NCBI RefSeq assembly: GCF_020539505.1
Contig: NZ_JACDXW010000004.1
Location: forward strand, 310,001-374,000
From: Mesopusillimonas faecipullorum
Lineage (GTDB): Bacteria; Pseudomonadota; Gammaproteobacteria; Burkholderiales; Burkholderiaceae_B
Reading direction: 5' to 3'
Length of the DNA: 64,000 bases
Shown: positions 34,989-43,581 of the stretch, in pieces
How the letters are laid out: every line of letters starts with the position of its first letter
Position numbering within the stretch: position 1 is the stretch's first letter
Program-made: the position numbers and the translations under genes
Notes under the pieces: model-generated
The model's database searches: none
What the model was told of the DNA's origin: nothing
The model's input: only the letters and a program-made list of their open reading frames with translations

Positions 34989-36575
34989 ATGTTAGATGCG
35001 AGCCTCAAAACCCAATTGCAAGCCTATCTCGAGCGCGTCACGCAGCCTATAGAGCTGGTGGCCTACCTTGATGACGGCGCCAAGTCGCGCGAACTGCGCG
35101 AGCTGCTCAACGAGATCGAACAACTGTCCGGCAAAATCACACTTGCCGAAGGCAATACCGAGGGCGCACGCGTCCCGTCCTTCGATATCAAGCGCGTTGG
35201 TACCGATATCAGTGTCCGCTTCGCTGGCATCCCGCTGGGTCACGAGTTCACGTCTCTGGTTCTCGCGCTGCTTCAAGTGGGTGGTCACCCCATCAAGCTT
35301 GAAGAGTCCGTCATCGAGCAGATTCGTAACCTGCCTGGCGATTATCATTTCGAAACCTATTTCTCGCTGTCGTGCCAAAACTGCCCCGATGTCGTGCAGG
35401 CCTTGAACACCATGTCGGTGATCAACCCACGCATCCGTCACGTGGCTATCGACGGCGCATTGTTCCAAAAAGAAGTCGAGGCACGTCAGATCATGTCCGT
35501 GCCTACGATGTTCCTCAACGACGCGCAGTTCGGCCAGGGCCGTTCCGGTGTCGAAGAGATCCTGGCCAAGTTGGATACTGGCGCAGCAGGTCGTAAAGCT
35601 GAAGAGCTCAACGCTCGTGAGCCCTTCGATGTGTTGATCGTTGGCGGTGGTCCAGCGGGTGCGGCGGCGGCTGTTTATGCGGCGCGCAAGGGTATCCGTA
35701 CGGGTGTGGTGGCCGAGCGTTTCGGCGGTCAAGTGCTCGATACCATGGCCATAGAAAACTTCATTTCCGTCAAGGAAACCGAAGGGCCCAAGTTTGCGGC
35801 GGCGCTCGAAGAACACGTTCGTGCCTACGACGTAGACATCATGAACTTGCAGCGTGCCACCAAGCTCACTCAGGGCGACCTTATCGAGATCGAACTCGAG
35901 AACGGTGCAGTACTCAAGGGTAAGACGGTGATTCTGTCCACCGGTGCCCGCTGGCGCGAAATCAATGTGCCCGGCGAACAAGAGTACCGTGGTCGTGGTG
36001 TGGCTTACTGCCCTCACTGCGATGGCCCCTTGTTCAAGGGCAAGGCCGTGGCTGTCATCGGCGGCGGTAACTCGGGTGTAGAGGCTGCAATTGACCTGGC
36101 CGGTGTGGTTCGCCACGTTACCCTCATCGAGTTCGGCGAGGCTTTGCGTGCTGACGACGTGTTGCAGCGCAAGCTGCGTAGTCTGCCTAACGTAGACATC
36201 ATCGTCTCTGCCCAAACTACCGAGATTCACGGCGATGACAAGAAAGTCAACGGCTTGTCGTACAAGGATCGCGTCTCTGGCGAAACCAAGCACGTCGACC
36301 TGGAAGGAGTGTTCATACAGATTGGTCTGGTGCCTAATACCGAGTGGCTGAAGAACTCTCCCGTTAAGCTGTCACGTCACGGCGAGATCGAAGTCGATGC
36401 ACGTGGCCAAACGTCGGTGCCGGGCGTGTTTGCAGCCGGTGACGTCACCACCGTGCCTTACAAACAGATCATCATCGCTGCGGGTGAGGGTGCCAAGTCT
36501 GCCCTGAGCGCTTTCGATCATTTGATCCGTACTTCGGCTCCCGCCGAGCAAGCTGCGGAAGCGGTTACGGCTTAA
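34989..36575 (+). CDS. ahpF: alkyl hydroperoxide reductase subunit F (NADH-dependent disulfide reductase)
   Basis: A 528-residue flavoprotein that takes electrons from NADH and re-reduces AhpC. The N-terminal thioredoxin-like domain has its CxxC at C129/C132 (SCQNCPDV). The FAD domain has [18 protein letters not shown], the redox pair C341/C344 (AYCPHCDGP), the NADH-binding [10 protein letters not shown] and the C-terminal FAAGDVT. Full length relative to E. coli AhpF. It is the second gene of the ahpCF operon and ends in a very strong terminator. Confidence 0.97.
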   Translation: MLDASLKTQLQAYLERVTQPIELVAYLDDGAKSRELRELLNEIEQLSGKITLAEGNTEGARVPSFDIKRVGTDISVRFAGIPLGHEFTSLVLALLQVGGHPIKLEESVIEQIRNLPGDYHFETYFSLSCQNCPDVVQALNTMSVINPRIRHVAIDGALFQKEVEARQIMSVPTMFLNDAQFGQGRSGVEEILAKLDTGAAGRKAEELNAREPFDVLIVGGGPAGAAAAVYAARKGIRTGVVAERFGGQVLDTMAIENFISVKETEGPKFAAALEEHVRAYDVDIMNLQRATKLTQGDLIEIELENGAVLKGKTVILSTGARWREINVPGEQEYRGRGVAYCPHCDGPLFKGKAVAVIGGGNSGVEAAIDLAGVVRHVTLIEFGEALRADDVLQRKLRSLPNVDIIVSAQTTEIHGDDKKVNGLSYKDRVSGETKHVDLEGVFIQIGLVPNTEWLKNSPVKLSRHGEIEVDARGQTSVPGVFAAGDVTTVPYKQIIIAAGEGAKSALSAFDHLIRTSAPAEQAAEAVTA

Positions 36576-36621
36576 GCTAGCGCAGGTCTGCCAAGGCTGT
36601 CTGGCAACTCATTCAGAGCGG

Positions 36622-36673
36622 CCAGACAACAAAAAACCACTGGTTTTTCAACCGGTGGTTTTTTGTTGTCTGG
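36622..36673 (+). terminator. terminator of ahpCF
   Basis: A 22-bp stem with one G-T wobble pairs 36622-36643 with 36652-36673 around an 8-base loop. It is T-rich on the 3' arm. Its unusual length would make it work for both strands. Confidence 0.85.
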
Positions 36674-36761
36674 GGGGACGGTGTGTGACGGCAAATCTCC
36701 CAGGTCTGCCCATGCATGCGCTGCGCTGTGTAAAATCCTTGGTTTCTGAACCTCTCCCTTT

Positions 36762-37496
36762 ATGACGCAAGAATCTTCCAAGCGCCTAGGGTTGGGTAGT
36801 CCAACGCTAGTACGCCTGCTGGCGAGTCTTGCCGACGCTGCGGTGCCCGTGCCTGAACAACCTCTCGCTGAGCGCCTGGGGCAGTGGCTAGGTTGGGCGG
36901 ATGCGATTGCATTGTCGGGGGCACTAAATGGTGCGCCACCTTCAACAAGCAAGAGTGCGCTTAGGCTTGAGGCCGGCGGGCAGGGTGAATACGCCTTATT
37001 GAGGGCGTCGCTGCAGGATGCCATCCAGACAGTCAACGCCTTGCCCAGTCAGAGGCCGGGCTCATGGGGCGGTGCGCATGCCGGAAAGGCTTCAGCGCTG
37101 CCAATGGATTACCCAACTTATCGGCAGCGCTATGTAGCGCAGCAGCAAAAAATGGAAACGCGCATCGCCGAGTTTCGTGCCCGTTTGCGCAGCGCTCTGG
37201 CCGGCCACTCGCCCGAAATGGCACGCCTGGCTCTGGTTGATGCCGCCATGGAGCAGGCGCTGGCGCAACGCGAGCAAACCTTGCTGCTGAACGTGCCCAT
37301 GCTGCTTGAGCAGCGCTTTGACGCATTGAAGGCCCAAGCAGCGCACTCTGGGCAAGTTGCTAGTGTATGGTTGGCCGGATTTCGCCAAGATATGCAGAAT
37401 GTCCTGCTTGCAGAGTTAGCGCTGCGTTTACTACCGATAGAAGGCTTGCTGGCGGCGCTAAGCGCCAGTGCTCCCAACACCACCGATAAGATATGA
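36762..37496 (+). CDS. DUF3348 family protein, first gene of a MotAB/ZorAB-like operon
   Basis: A 244-residue soluble protein that fits the DUF3348 family, function unknown. It has an N-terminal helical part (TLVRLLASLADAAVPVPEQPLAERLGQWLGW), a short linker, a central segment PTYRQRYVAQQQKMETRIAEFRARLRSAL and a C-terminal helical domain rich in Ala and Leu. No signal peptide or membrane span is seen, so it should be cytoplasmic. It overlaps the next gene by 4 bases (ATGA). In betaproteobacteria DUF3348, DUF802, OmpA and DUF2894 genes occur together in this order, which points to one machine. The family call is from memory of the pattern, not a search. Confidence 0.75.
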   Translation: MTQESSKRLGLGSPTLVRLLASLADAAVPVPEQPLAERLGQWLGWADAIALSGALNGAPPSTSKSALRLEAGGQGEYALLRASLQDAIQTVNALPSQRPGSWGGAHAGKASALPMDYPTYRQRYVAQQQKMETRIAEFRARLRSALAGHSPEMARLALVDAAMEQALAQREQTLLLNVPMLLEQRFDALKAQAAHSGQVASVWLAGFRQDMQNVLLAELALRLLPIEGLLAALSASAPNTTDKI

Positions 37497-39751
37497 CCCG
37501 TTTGCTTAGTTTTGTTTGTTTTATTGCCGGCTTGGCCGTAGCCGCTTGGGTCGCCTCAGGTTATCTAAGCGACAACCCTTTAGGGTTGTCAATGACGCTG
37601 CTGATCGCAGCGGTTTATATGGTGGGGGTATGGGAGCTGTGGCGTTATCACCAAAGCACCACCGTGCTGTCCAGAGCACTCTCGTCATTGTCTGAACCCG
37701 TGCAGGCGCTTGACGTATGGTTGTCCAGCCTGCCAATGGGGTTGCGCAATGCTGTGCGCCTTCGCATCAAGGGCGAACGCGTAGCCCTGCCAGGGCCGGC
37801 TTTGGCGCCCTACCTGGCGGGCCTATTGGTCTTGCTGGGCATGCTGGGTACCTTTCTAGGCATGGTGGTTACCTTGCGCGGTACTGGTCTTGCGCTGGAA
37901 AGTGCGACCGACTTGCAAGCCATACGGGCGTCCTTGGCGGCTCCGGTGCAGGGGCTGGGGCTGGCTTTCGGAACCTCGATAGCCGGGGTGGCGACTTCCG
38001 CCATGTTGGGCTTGTTGTCTTCGCTAAGCAGACGTGAACGTCTGAAAGCTTCACAGCTGCTTGATGCGCAGGCGGCTACCCATCTATATGTTCATACGCA
38101 GGCCTATCAACGAGAAGAAAGCCAGAAACTGCTGCAAAGTCAGACGCAGGCCATGCCTTTGCTTATCGACCGTTTGCAACTTGTGGCAACGACGCTGGAA
38201 CAGCGCAGCGAAGTCTTAGCGGGCGCGGTAGAGCGCCGTACGGAGGCTTTGGCTACAGCCCTGGTAGAACGTTCAGAAACCTTGGCACACACCTTGGATC
38301 AACGCTTTCAGGCGACTACCCTTGGGCTAGACCAGCGTAATCTTGATTTGTCTTCGGCGCTTGAGCAAGGGGCTCAGGCCCTGAGCCAGCAATTGATTTC
38401 TGCGCAAAAGACTTTCCATGACAAGGCGCAAAACGCCTACACGCAGTTGGCGTCCTCGGTAGAGCAGTCTCTGAAATCCGGCATTGAGCAAAGTGCTCGC
38501 GCGGCAGAGGCGGCAATTGAGCCGGTAGCGCAGTCCACCATGCAGGCGCTGACCGAGAAGGTCAGCGCCATGTGCGATGAGGTGGCGCAGGCATTGAGTC
38601 AGCATGTGTACGAGATAAGCCAGCAGGCACAGCGCAGCGCCACCACTGTTGCAGATACCTGGGGCAATGCGCTTAACGAGCAGCGTCATGCCGGAAAAAC
38701 CTTGGCAGATGAGCTGCGTACGTCTTTTGAGGGCCATGTTGTTGCCCTAGAGCAGCGCTCTGAAATGCTATTGGCGGATGTGGCAGAGCAACTACACGCT
38801 GTCTCTAACGGTTTGTCTTTGGCCTGGGAGGCGGCATTGACGCGTCAAGAGCAAACCAACCAGCAGCTAAGCAGCCATCATCAATCCACCTTGACGCAGG
38901 CAGCGGCGGTTCTAGAGCAGCGTGCTGTGGGCCTTTTGCAGCAAATGCACGAAGTGCAAACCGAGCAGCGAGGCCAATTACTAGAACAGGACGAAAAGCG
39001 TATATCGGTGTGGACAGCCGCCTTGGCGCAGATGGCGGCCGGGCTTGAGCAGCAGTGGCGGCAGGCCGCGCAAGAGAGCGCTAGCCATCAGCAGCAGATA
39101 TGTTCGGCGCTGGAAACAGCGGCAGCGTCAGTCGCGGCGCAAACTCGTGAACAGGCTGCGGACACCTTGGCACAGCTGAAGCTCGTGGCTTTGTCTGTCG
39201 CTGAAGCGCCCAAGGCCGCCGCTGAAGCGGTAGCCGAAGTGCGACAAAAACTGTCCGAAAGCATGGTGCGCGACAATGCGATGCTTGAAGAGCGCAGCCG
39301 CCTTCTGGAGACCCTGGGCACGCTGTTGGATGCTGTCAACCATGCATCGTCCGAGCAAAGCAAGGCGGTAGATGAGCTGGTCGCTACATCCGCAGACGTA
39401 CTGCGGCGAGTGGGCGGCCAGTTTACCGATCAGCTTAGGGCTGAAACCGAAAAGCTCAGCGGCGTAGCCGAACAGGTGGTGGAAGGCGCTACACAGGTGG
39501 CCAGTCTAGGCTCGACGTTCGCAGAAGCGGTGCAGTCTTTTGCGCAATCTAACGAAGCGCTGATGGCGAATCTACAGCGCATTGAGCAAGCCTTAGAAAG
39601 TTCGCTGATTCGCAGCGATGATCAACTGGCTTATTACGTCGCGCAAGCCCGAGAGGTCGTCGACCTGAGCATGTTGTCGCAAAAGCAGATTATTGAAGAG
39701 TTACGGCAGTTAAGTACGACTCAAGCGTCGGGCGGAGCTGCGGCAGTATGA
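37493..39751 (+). CDS. DUF802 protein: MotA/TolQ/ExbB-like (ZorA-like) membrane protein with very long coiled-coil tail
   Basis: A 752-residue inner-membrane protein. Helices are at about 4-24, 31-49, 107-128 and 153-178. The third and fourth carry the channel-type motifs of proton-driven motors: LLVLLGMLGTFLGMVVTL and LAFGTSIAGVATSAMLGLL, like ExbB, MotA and ZorA. Residues from about 190 to 740 form an almost unbroken Ala/Gln/Glu/Leu-rich coiled coil with DUF802-type repeats (LEQRSEVL, VERRTEAL, LVERSETL, LDQRFQAT, LDQRNLDL and later LEQRSEML, LEQRAVGL). The tail should point into the cytoplasm, as in ZorA. It overlaps the next gene by 4 bases. Function is unknown. Confidence 0.8.
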   Translation: MTRLLSFVCFIAGLAVAAWVASGYLSDNPLGLSMTLLIAAVYMVGVWELWRYHQSTTVLSRALSSLSEPVQALDVWLSSLPMGLRNAVRLRIKGERVALPGPALAPYLAGLLVLLGMLGTFLGMVVTLRGTGLALESATDLQAIRASLAAPVQGLGLAFGTSIAGVATSAMLGLLSSLSRRERLKASQLLDAQAATHLYVHTQAYQREESQKLLQSQTQAMPLLIDRLQLVATTLEQRSEVLAGAVERRTEALATALVERSETLAHTLDQRFQATTLGLDQRNLDLSSALEQGAQALSQQLISAQKTFHDKAQNAYTQLASSVEQSLKSGIEQSARAAEAAIEPVAQSTMQALTEKVSAMCDEVAQALSQHVYEISQQAQRSATTVADTWGNALNEQRHAGKTLADELRTSFEGHVVALEQRSEMLLADVAEQLHAVSNGLSLAWEAALTRQEQTNQQLSSHHQSTLTQAAAVLEQRAVGLLQQMHEVQTEQRGQLLEQDEKRISVWTAALAQMAAGLEQQWRQAAQESASHQQQICSALETAAASVAAQTREQAADTLAQLKLVALSVAEAPKAAAEAVAEVRQKLSESMVRDNAMLEERSRLLETLGTLLDAVNHASSEQSKAVDELVATSADVLRRVGGQFTDQLRAETEKLSGVAEQVVEGATQVASLGSTFAEAVQSFAQSNEALMANLQRIEQALESSLIRSDDQLAYYVAQAREVVDLSMLSQKQIIEELRQLSTTQASGGAAAV

Positions 39752-40425
39752 AAGACGAACTGGACGCCGGCGTAGAGCCAGCCGTTCCCGTGTGGGCGGT
39801 ATTTGGCGACCTCATGTCGGTCATGTTGGGCGCTTTTGTTTTAGTACTGGTAGGCGTCATCGCCATACAGCTGCAGCTGTCTTCTCAACTGCAAGAGGAA
39901 ATCAAGCATAGGCAAGAAGAAACTCAGCGGCGTATCACGCTAGAGCAAGCACTCGCCCAGCCGCTTGCCGATGGGCGAGTCACCTTGATTAATGGACGTA
40001 TAGGCATTAGCGGCAGCGTGCTGTTTGCATTGAATTCCGCCCAGCTGCAGGCAGAAGGGCAATCGGTGCTGGAAAGCCTGATCGCGCCGTTGCATGAGTA
40101 TCTGCAAGCTCACGATCAAGTGCTCATGGTCAGCGGCTTTACCGACGATAGGCCGATATGGCAGGACAATCGTCGCTTCGCGGACAACTGGGAGCTTTCG
40201 GCTCAGCGCGCGCTAACGGTCACGCGGGCGCTTGTCGAAGCAGGCGTGCCTCCTTCAGAAGTCTTTGCCGCTGCTTTCGGGGCGGAGCAGCCTGTGGCGT
40301 CCAACGATGATGAGCAAGGCCGGGCACGCAATCGCCGCGTGGAAATCGTGCCGGTTCCCAGGCCCATTAACGAGGGGCTGGGGGAAAGCGCGCCTTCGCC
40401 TGCTGATGCGGGCGGGCAGGAGTAA
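39748..40425 (+). CDS. OmpA-domain MotB/ZorB-like membrane protein
   Basis: A 225-residue protein with a short cytoplasmic head, one membrane helix (about residues 17-43) and a periplasmic OmpA/MotB peptidoglycan-binding domain (about 95-205). The helix begins VWAVFGDLMSVMLGAFVLVL; D21 sits where MotB and ZorB carry the proton-binding Asp. In the OmpA domain the marks SGFTDDRP, NWELSAQRALTVTRAL and GRARNRRVEI are clear. With the DUF802 protein it should make a proton-driven stator-like pair fixed to the cell wall. It starts inside the stop of the DUF802 gene. Confidence 0.87.
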   Translation: MKDELDAGVEPAVPVWAVFGDLMSVMLGAFVLVLVGVIAIQLQLSSQLQEEIKHRQEETQRRITLEQALAQPLADGRVTLINGRIGISGSVLFALNSAQLQAEGQSVLESLIAPLHEYLQAHDQVLMVSGFTDDRPIWQDNRRFADNWELSAQRALTVTRALVEAGVPPSEVFAAAFGAEQPVASNDDEQGRARNRRVEIVPVPRPINEGLGESAPSPADAGGQE

Positions 40426-40429
40426 AAGC

Positions 40430-40840
40430 GTGAGTCAAGAACGGGGGCAGGGCAAGAGACCACTGGCCGAGCTATTGGCCTATATTGCTAGCAACAAGCC
40501 CACGGGGCATGAGTCCGACCCCGTGCAGCCTCTTAAAGCGCCTGAGGTCAGCGGTGCTGCTGGCGAACCCATCCAAATGGCGTATTTTCGCGAGCTTTGG
40601 GCTGATATCAACGCCAGCCGCCAACTGCATGAGTCGCGCGCACAGGTGCCGGGCAACGCCGGGCCGCTTAATACCAGCCAACTGATCTATCGCTCGCTGA
40701 CTTTGATGCACGACCAAGCGCCCGGCTACCTGCAACATTTTCTGATGCACGTTGAGGCGCTGACATGGATGGCGCAGCTAACGAATTCGGAAGAGGCCAG
40801 GCAGGCGCCACGCACCACCAATTCAAGGAAAAAACGTTAG
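40430..40840 (+). CDS. DUF2894 family protein, last gene of the operon
   Basis: A 136-residue protein that matches the DUF2894 pattern: start RPLAELLAYIA, middle MAYFRELWADINASRQL, and end NAGPLNTSQLIYRSLTLMHDQAPGYLQHFL then ALTWMAQL. It is cytoplasmic by composition. The start is a GTG at 40430 with CAGGAG 8 bases upstream; longer frames upstream overlap the OmpA gene. Its role is unknown; the constant company of DUF3348, DUF802 and OmpA genes suggests it is part of the same complex. Confidence 0.75.
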   Translation: MSQERGQGKRPLAELLAYIASNKPTGHESDPVQPLKAPEVSGAAGEPIQMAYFRELWADINASRQLHESRAQVPGNAGPLNTSQLIYRSLTLMHDQAPGYLQHFLMHVEALTWMAQLTNSEEARQAPRTTNSRKKR

Positions 40841-41152
40841 GCCGCTTGGGCTCAGATGATCTGCAAGACCGGATGGCAGTCATCGCCTAAGGCGCAGCTA
40901 AGGCGGTGGGTTAAGGAAATATAGTGCCTGTTAATGGGCGGGTGGCCCACGCCTGCCATAGAGTCGCTGTTCTTTCCCGGATTGCTCGTATCTTTTTGTT
41001 TTATTTGCCTTAAATTTTATTCTAACTAAGTTCTTTGATTGCACAAATATTAAAAAATAACAATAAGAGAAAATGCTGAAGGTTGTATATTGCACATTAT
41101 GTAGTAGCTGCTCATAATCGTCATTCCAAAACATTAACAATGGAAGTGGACG
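40841..41152. other. gene-free spacer before the tannase-family gene
   Basis: About 310 bases without a gene. The right half (from 41000) is AT-rich and must carry the tannase-family promoter, and GGAAG lies just before its ATG. No clear terminator for the preceding operon was found; only a tiny hairpin (CGCC-TAA-GGCG, 40884-40894). Confidence 0.5.
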
Positions 41153-43009
41153 ATGACAAAAAGGAATAGGCTTTTCCCTGGGAGACTGGCGCTGGGCACC
41201 TTGGCCATAGGAAGCGTCTTCGGCTTGACTGCCTGTGGCAGTAGCAGCGGGGACGACAGCACCGATAACGACACGCCTCCCGCGCAATTGGCTTGCGAAG
41301 AGGCGCAGATCAAGCAGGCATTTTCGGGTGCCGCAGACACGGAAGTCTTGCTGGTTAAATCCTTCAAAAAGGGCGATGCGCTTTCATTGGCCGAGTCGGC
41401 CCCAGCCAATGCAGCCAAAGCGTCCAACGACGTCTGCATGGTCAAGATCAATGTGGGGCCTGGCAACGACGGCCCAGAAAATGCACCTTCTACCTCGCCG
41501 GGCATCGGCATAGAAATCTGGTTGCCCACGCACGAGAACTGGAATCAGCGCATTCACGTGAAAGGCGGCGGCGGTTGGGTGGGGGGTGTGCATCGAAGCA
41601 CCACCGAGCTTGCCGGCGCAGCCAATAGCAGCAGCGGCGCTGCCGCCACCACCGCTATGGAAGAAGGCGCTGTTTCTGCCACGACTGACACCGGTCATAG
41701 GGTCGACAACGGTTCGTTTGCCCTTAACGCCGACGGCAGTATCAATACGGCGCTGTGGCACGACTTCGCCGAACGTGGCATTCATGAAATGGCAGTCAAG
41801 ACCAAACTGCTGACCAAGGCCTATTACGGCGAAGAAGCCCGCTATAGTTATTTCAATGGCTTCTCCACCGGGGGGCGCCAGGGCCACAAAGAGGCCCAAG
41901 CTTACCCGGATGATTTCGATGGTATCTTGGCCGGCGCGCCTGCCTTTAACTGGTCAAAGTTCATCACCGCCGAGCTGTATCCCCAAATCGTTTTCCAGCG
42001 TGATCTTGACGGGAAAAACCTGAGCAAGGCGCAGTTGGATTTCGTCTCTGACCGCGCGATCAACGAATGCGACGTCGTTAACGGCCAGCATCTGGGCTAT
42101 ATCGCCGATCCTTCCCAGTGCTACTACGACGCCACTCGTGACGTCCAAGTCCTGTGTGAAGGGGTGAGCAGTCAAGGTGTGACCGGCCAGAACGCCGATG
42201 CAGCGGTTTGTCTGGATGCCACCCAGGCCGTAGCGGTCAACAAGATCTGGTACGGCCAGACAGAAGACGGCAGTGCGCCTGATCCCGCGTTGGATAACGG
42301 TTGGGCGGCGTCTCCCTCGGGCAAGCATCTTTGGTATGGTCCCACGCGTGGCACGACTTTGATGGGGCTGGCCGGACCTGAGCCTTTCCCCATTGCTGCC
42401 GATATGGTCGCTCTTGAGTTCAATGACCCTAAGATCGCCATGCCTATTTCGCGTGGATTCCCATTTACCAATGAAACCTTGGGCGATGGTGAAAACGGCT
42501 GGAAAAACTTGAGCTACGCCGATTTAGCTGAAGCCCGCCGCCTGGGCGTTGAAATGCAAACCGAGTTTTCCAATATCAATACGGATAACCCGGATTTGAG
42601 CGCCTTCCGAGATGGTGGCGGCAAAATGCTCATGTATCACGGTTTGGCTGACTTCGTGATCATGCCGCAAGGCTCCATCAACTACTATGGCCGCGTTGCC
42701 GAGCAGATGGGCGGTATAGACAGCATTCAAGACTTCTACCGTTTCTATCTGATCCCATCTATGGATCATGGTTTCCGGAATGGTTCTTCGAATGCCGCCG
42801 CGAATCCGCCGCTGCCCACTAACGAGCAGCTTTACGAAGCGCTCACCCGTTGGGTGGAAAAGGACGAAGCGCCCGAGACCATAGTTGCCACAGCGCCGGC
42901 CACAGGCGACACCGCCGAGAAGACTCGTCCGCTTTGCTTGTATCCTCTGAAAGCGACGCATGTTCAGGGCGATGCCAACCAAGCTTCGAGTTATCGCTGC
43001 GCCCCATGA
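41153..43009 (+). CDS. tannase/feruloyl esterase family lipoprotein lacking the family disulfide
   Basis: A 618-residue serine esterase of the tannase/feruloyl esterase family, which frees gallic, ferulic or similar acids from plant esters. It has a lipoprotein signal (LTAC, Cys28) and a GSSSGDDS linker. The nucleophile is Ser238 in NGFSTGGRQGHKEA, and the other catalytic residues are most likely D500 (YHGLADF) and H539 (MDHGF). In fungal and most bacterial members the Ser follows a Cys and the His precedes a Cys (the CS-D-HC motif, a disulfide). Here these are Phe237 and Gly540, so the disulfide is absent on both sides. Nearby pobA would use a downstream aromatic. Confidence 0.85.
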   Translation: MTKRNRLFPGRLALGTLAIGSVFGLTACGSSSGDDSTDNDTPPAQLACEEAQIKQAFSGAADTEVLLVKSFKKGDALSLAESAPANAAKASNDVCMVKINVGPGNDGPENAPSTSPGIGIEIWLPTHENWNQRIHVKGGGGWVGGVHRSTTELAGAANSSSGAAATTAMEEGAVSATTDTGHRVDNGSFALNADGSINTALWHDFAERGIHEMAVKTKLLTKAYYGEEARYSYFNGFSTGGRQGHKEAQAYPDDFDGILAGAPAFNWSKFITAELYPQIVFQRDLDGKNLSKAQLDFVSDRAINECDVVNGQHLGYIADPSQCYYDATRDVQVLCEGVSSQGVTGQNADAAVCLDATQAVAVNKIWYGQTEDGSAPDPALDNGWAASPSGKHLWYGPTRGTTLMGLAGPEPFPIAADMVALEFNDPKIAMPISRGFPFTNETLGDGENGWKNLSYADLAEARRLGVEMQTEFSNINTDNPDLSAFRDGGGKMLMYHGLADFVIMPQGSINYYGRVAEQMGGIDSIQDFYRFYLIPSMDHGFRNGSSNAAANPPLPTNEQLYEALTRWVEKDEAPETIVATAPATGDTAEKTRPLCLYPLKATHVQGDANQASSYRCAP

Positions 43010-43039
43010 TGGGCTAGGTGATGGTTTGAAAACCATGCG

Positions 43040-43069
43040 CGCCCCGGCTTTGGCCGGGGCGTTGCTTTT
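43040..43069 (+). terminator. rho-independent terminator of the tannase-family gene
   Basis: CGCCCCGGC (43040-43048) and GCCGGGGCG (43053-43061) form a perfect 9-bp stem with a TTTG loop, followed by TTGCTTTT. Confidence 0.8.
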
Positions 43070-43096
43070 GGTGAAAAGAAAAAATGGCTTAGCGTA

Positions 43097-43480
43097 TTAG
43101 AAGCTTTCTTCTACAGGATCTTGGCGATCTTCGAATTGGCTGAGCTTGAGCGGCCTGACTGCCCCCATCCAGATGGCATGGTCGCGATGGTCTCTTAGGT
43201 CGTTGCCAGTGACGGGATGGGTAAAAATGACCAGCCCCTGGCGATGAATAGCCAGCCAAGGTAAAACCTGGTTCAGCAGTTCGGGGCGGTAGGCCAGTTG
43301 GCAACTCCAGTCAGGGTGCGGGCCAACTGGGCGCTCATGCACACGACCCATGCGCAGGTCGAAGCGCTGGGCTGCTTCTTCGCAAAGCCTGCGTGCTTGA
43401 TCCAGCGTATCAGTATCGAAATACACATGGGAGTGGTAACCATGAACGTGCGGAGAATCAGCTTCAGTTTTCAGAGTCAT
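43097..43480 (-). CDS. DOPA 4,5-dioxygenase family protein
   Basis: A 127-residue small metal-dependent dioxygenase-like protein of the DOPA 4,5-dioxygenase family. Likely metal ligands are in GYHSHVYFD (N-terminus), VGPHPDWSCQL and LVIFTHPVTGNDLRDH. Family members open catechol-type rings, but most bacterial ones have no proven substrate. The ATG at 43480 follows GGAAAG; a TTG seven codons upstream is possible. It is divergent from the diaminopimelate dehydrogenase gene with a 101-base spacer. Confidence 0.85.
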   Translation of the reverse strand: MTLKTEADSPHVHGYHSHVYFDTDTLDQARRLCEEAAQRFDLRMGRVHERPVGPHPDWSCQLAYRPELLNQVLPWLAIHRQGLVIFTHPVTGNDLRDHRDHAIWMGAVRPLKLSQFEDRQDPVEESF

Positions 43481-43581
43481 GGAAATCTTTCCAGTATACA
43501 AAATACGCTAAAATAGGGTCTTATTGGCCGTCGGCGCCCCCTATCTGCCGACGTTTTGATCAAATTTCAAGGGAAGTGATT

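Noticed and set aside
34992-36293. A 433-codon frame antisense to ahpF
   Set aside because: Shadow of a codon-biased real gene; no ribosome site and no family likeness.
36762-40840. Direct call as a Zorya defence system
   Set aside because: Only the ZorA/ZorB-like parts are present; ZorC, ZorD or ZorE effectors are absent and the gene set is a distinct conserved one. Kept as an analogy only.
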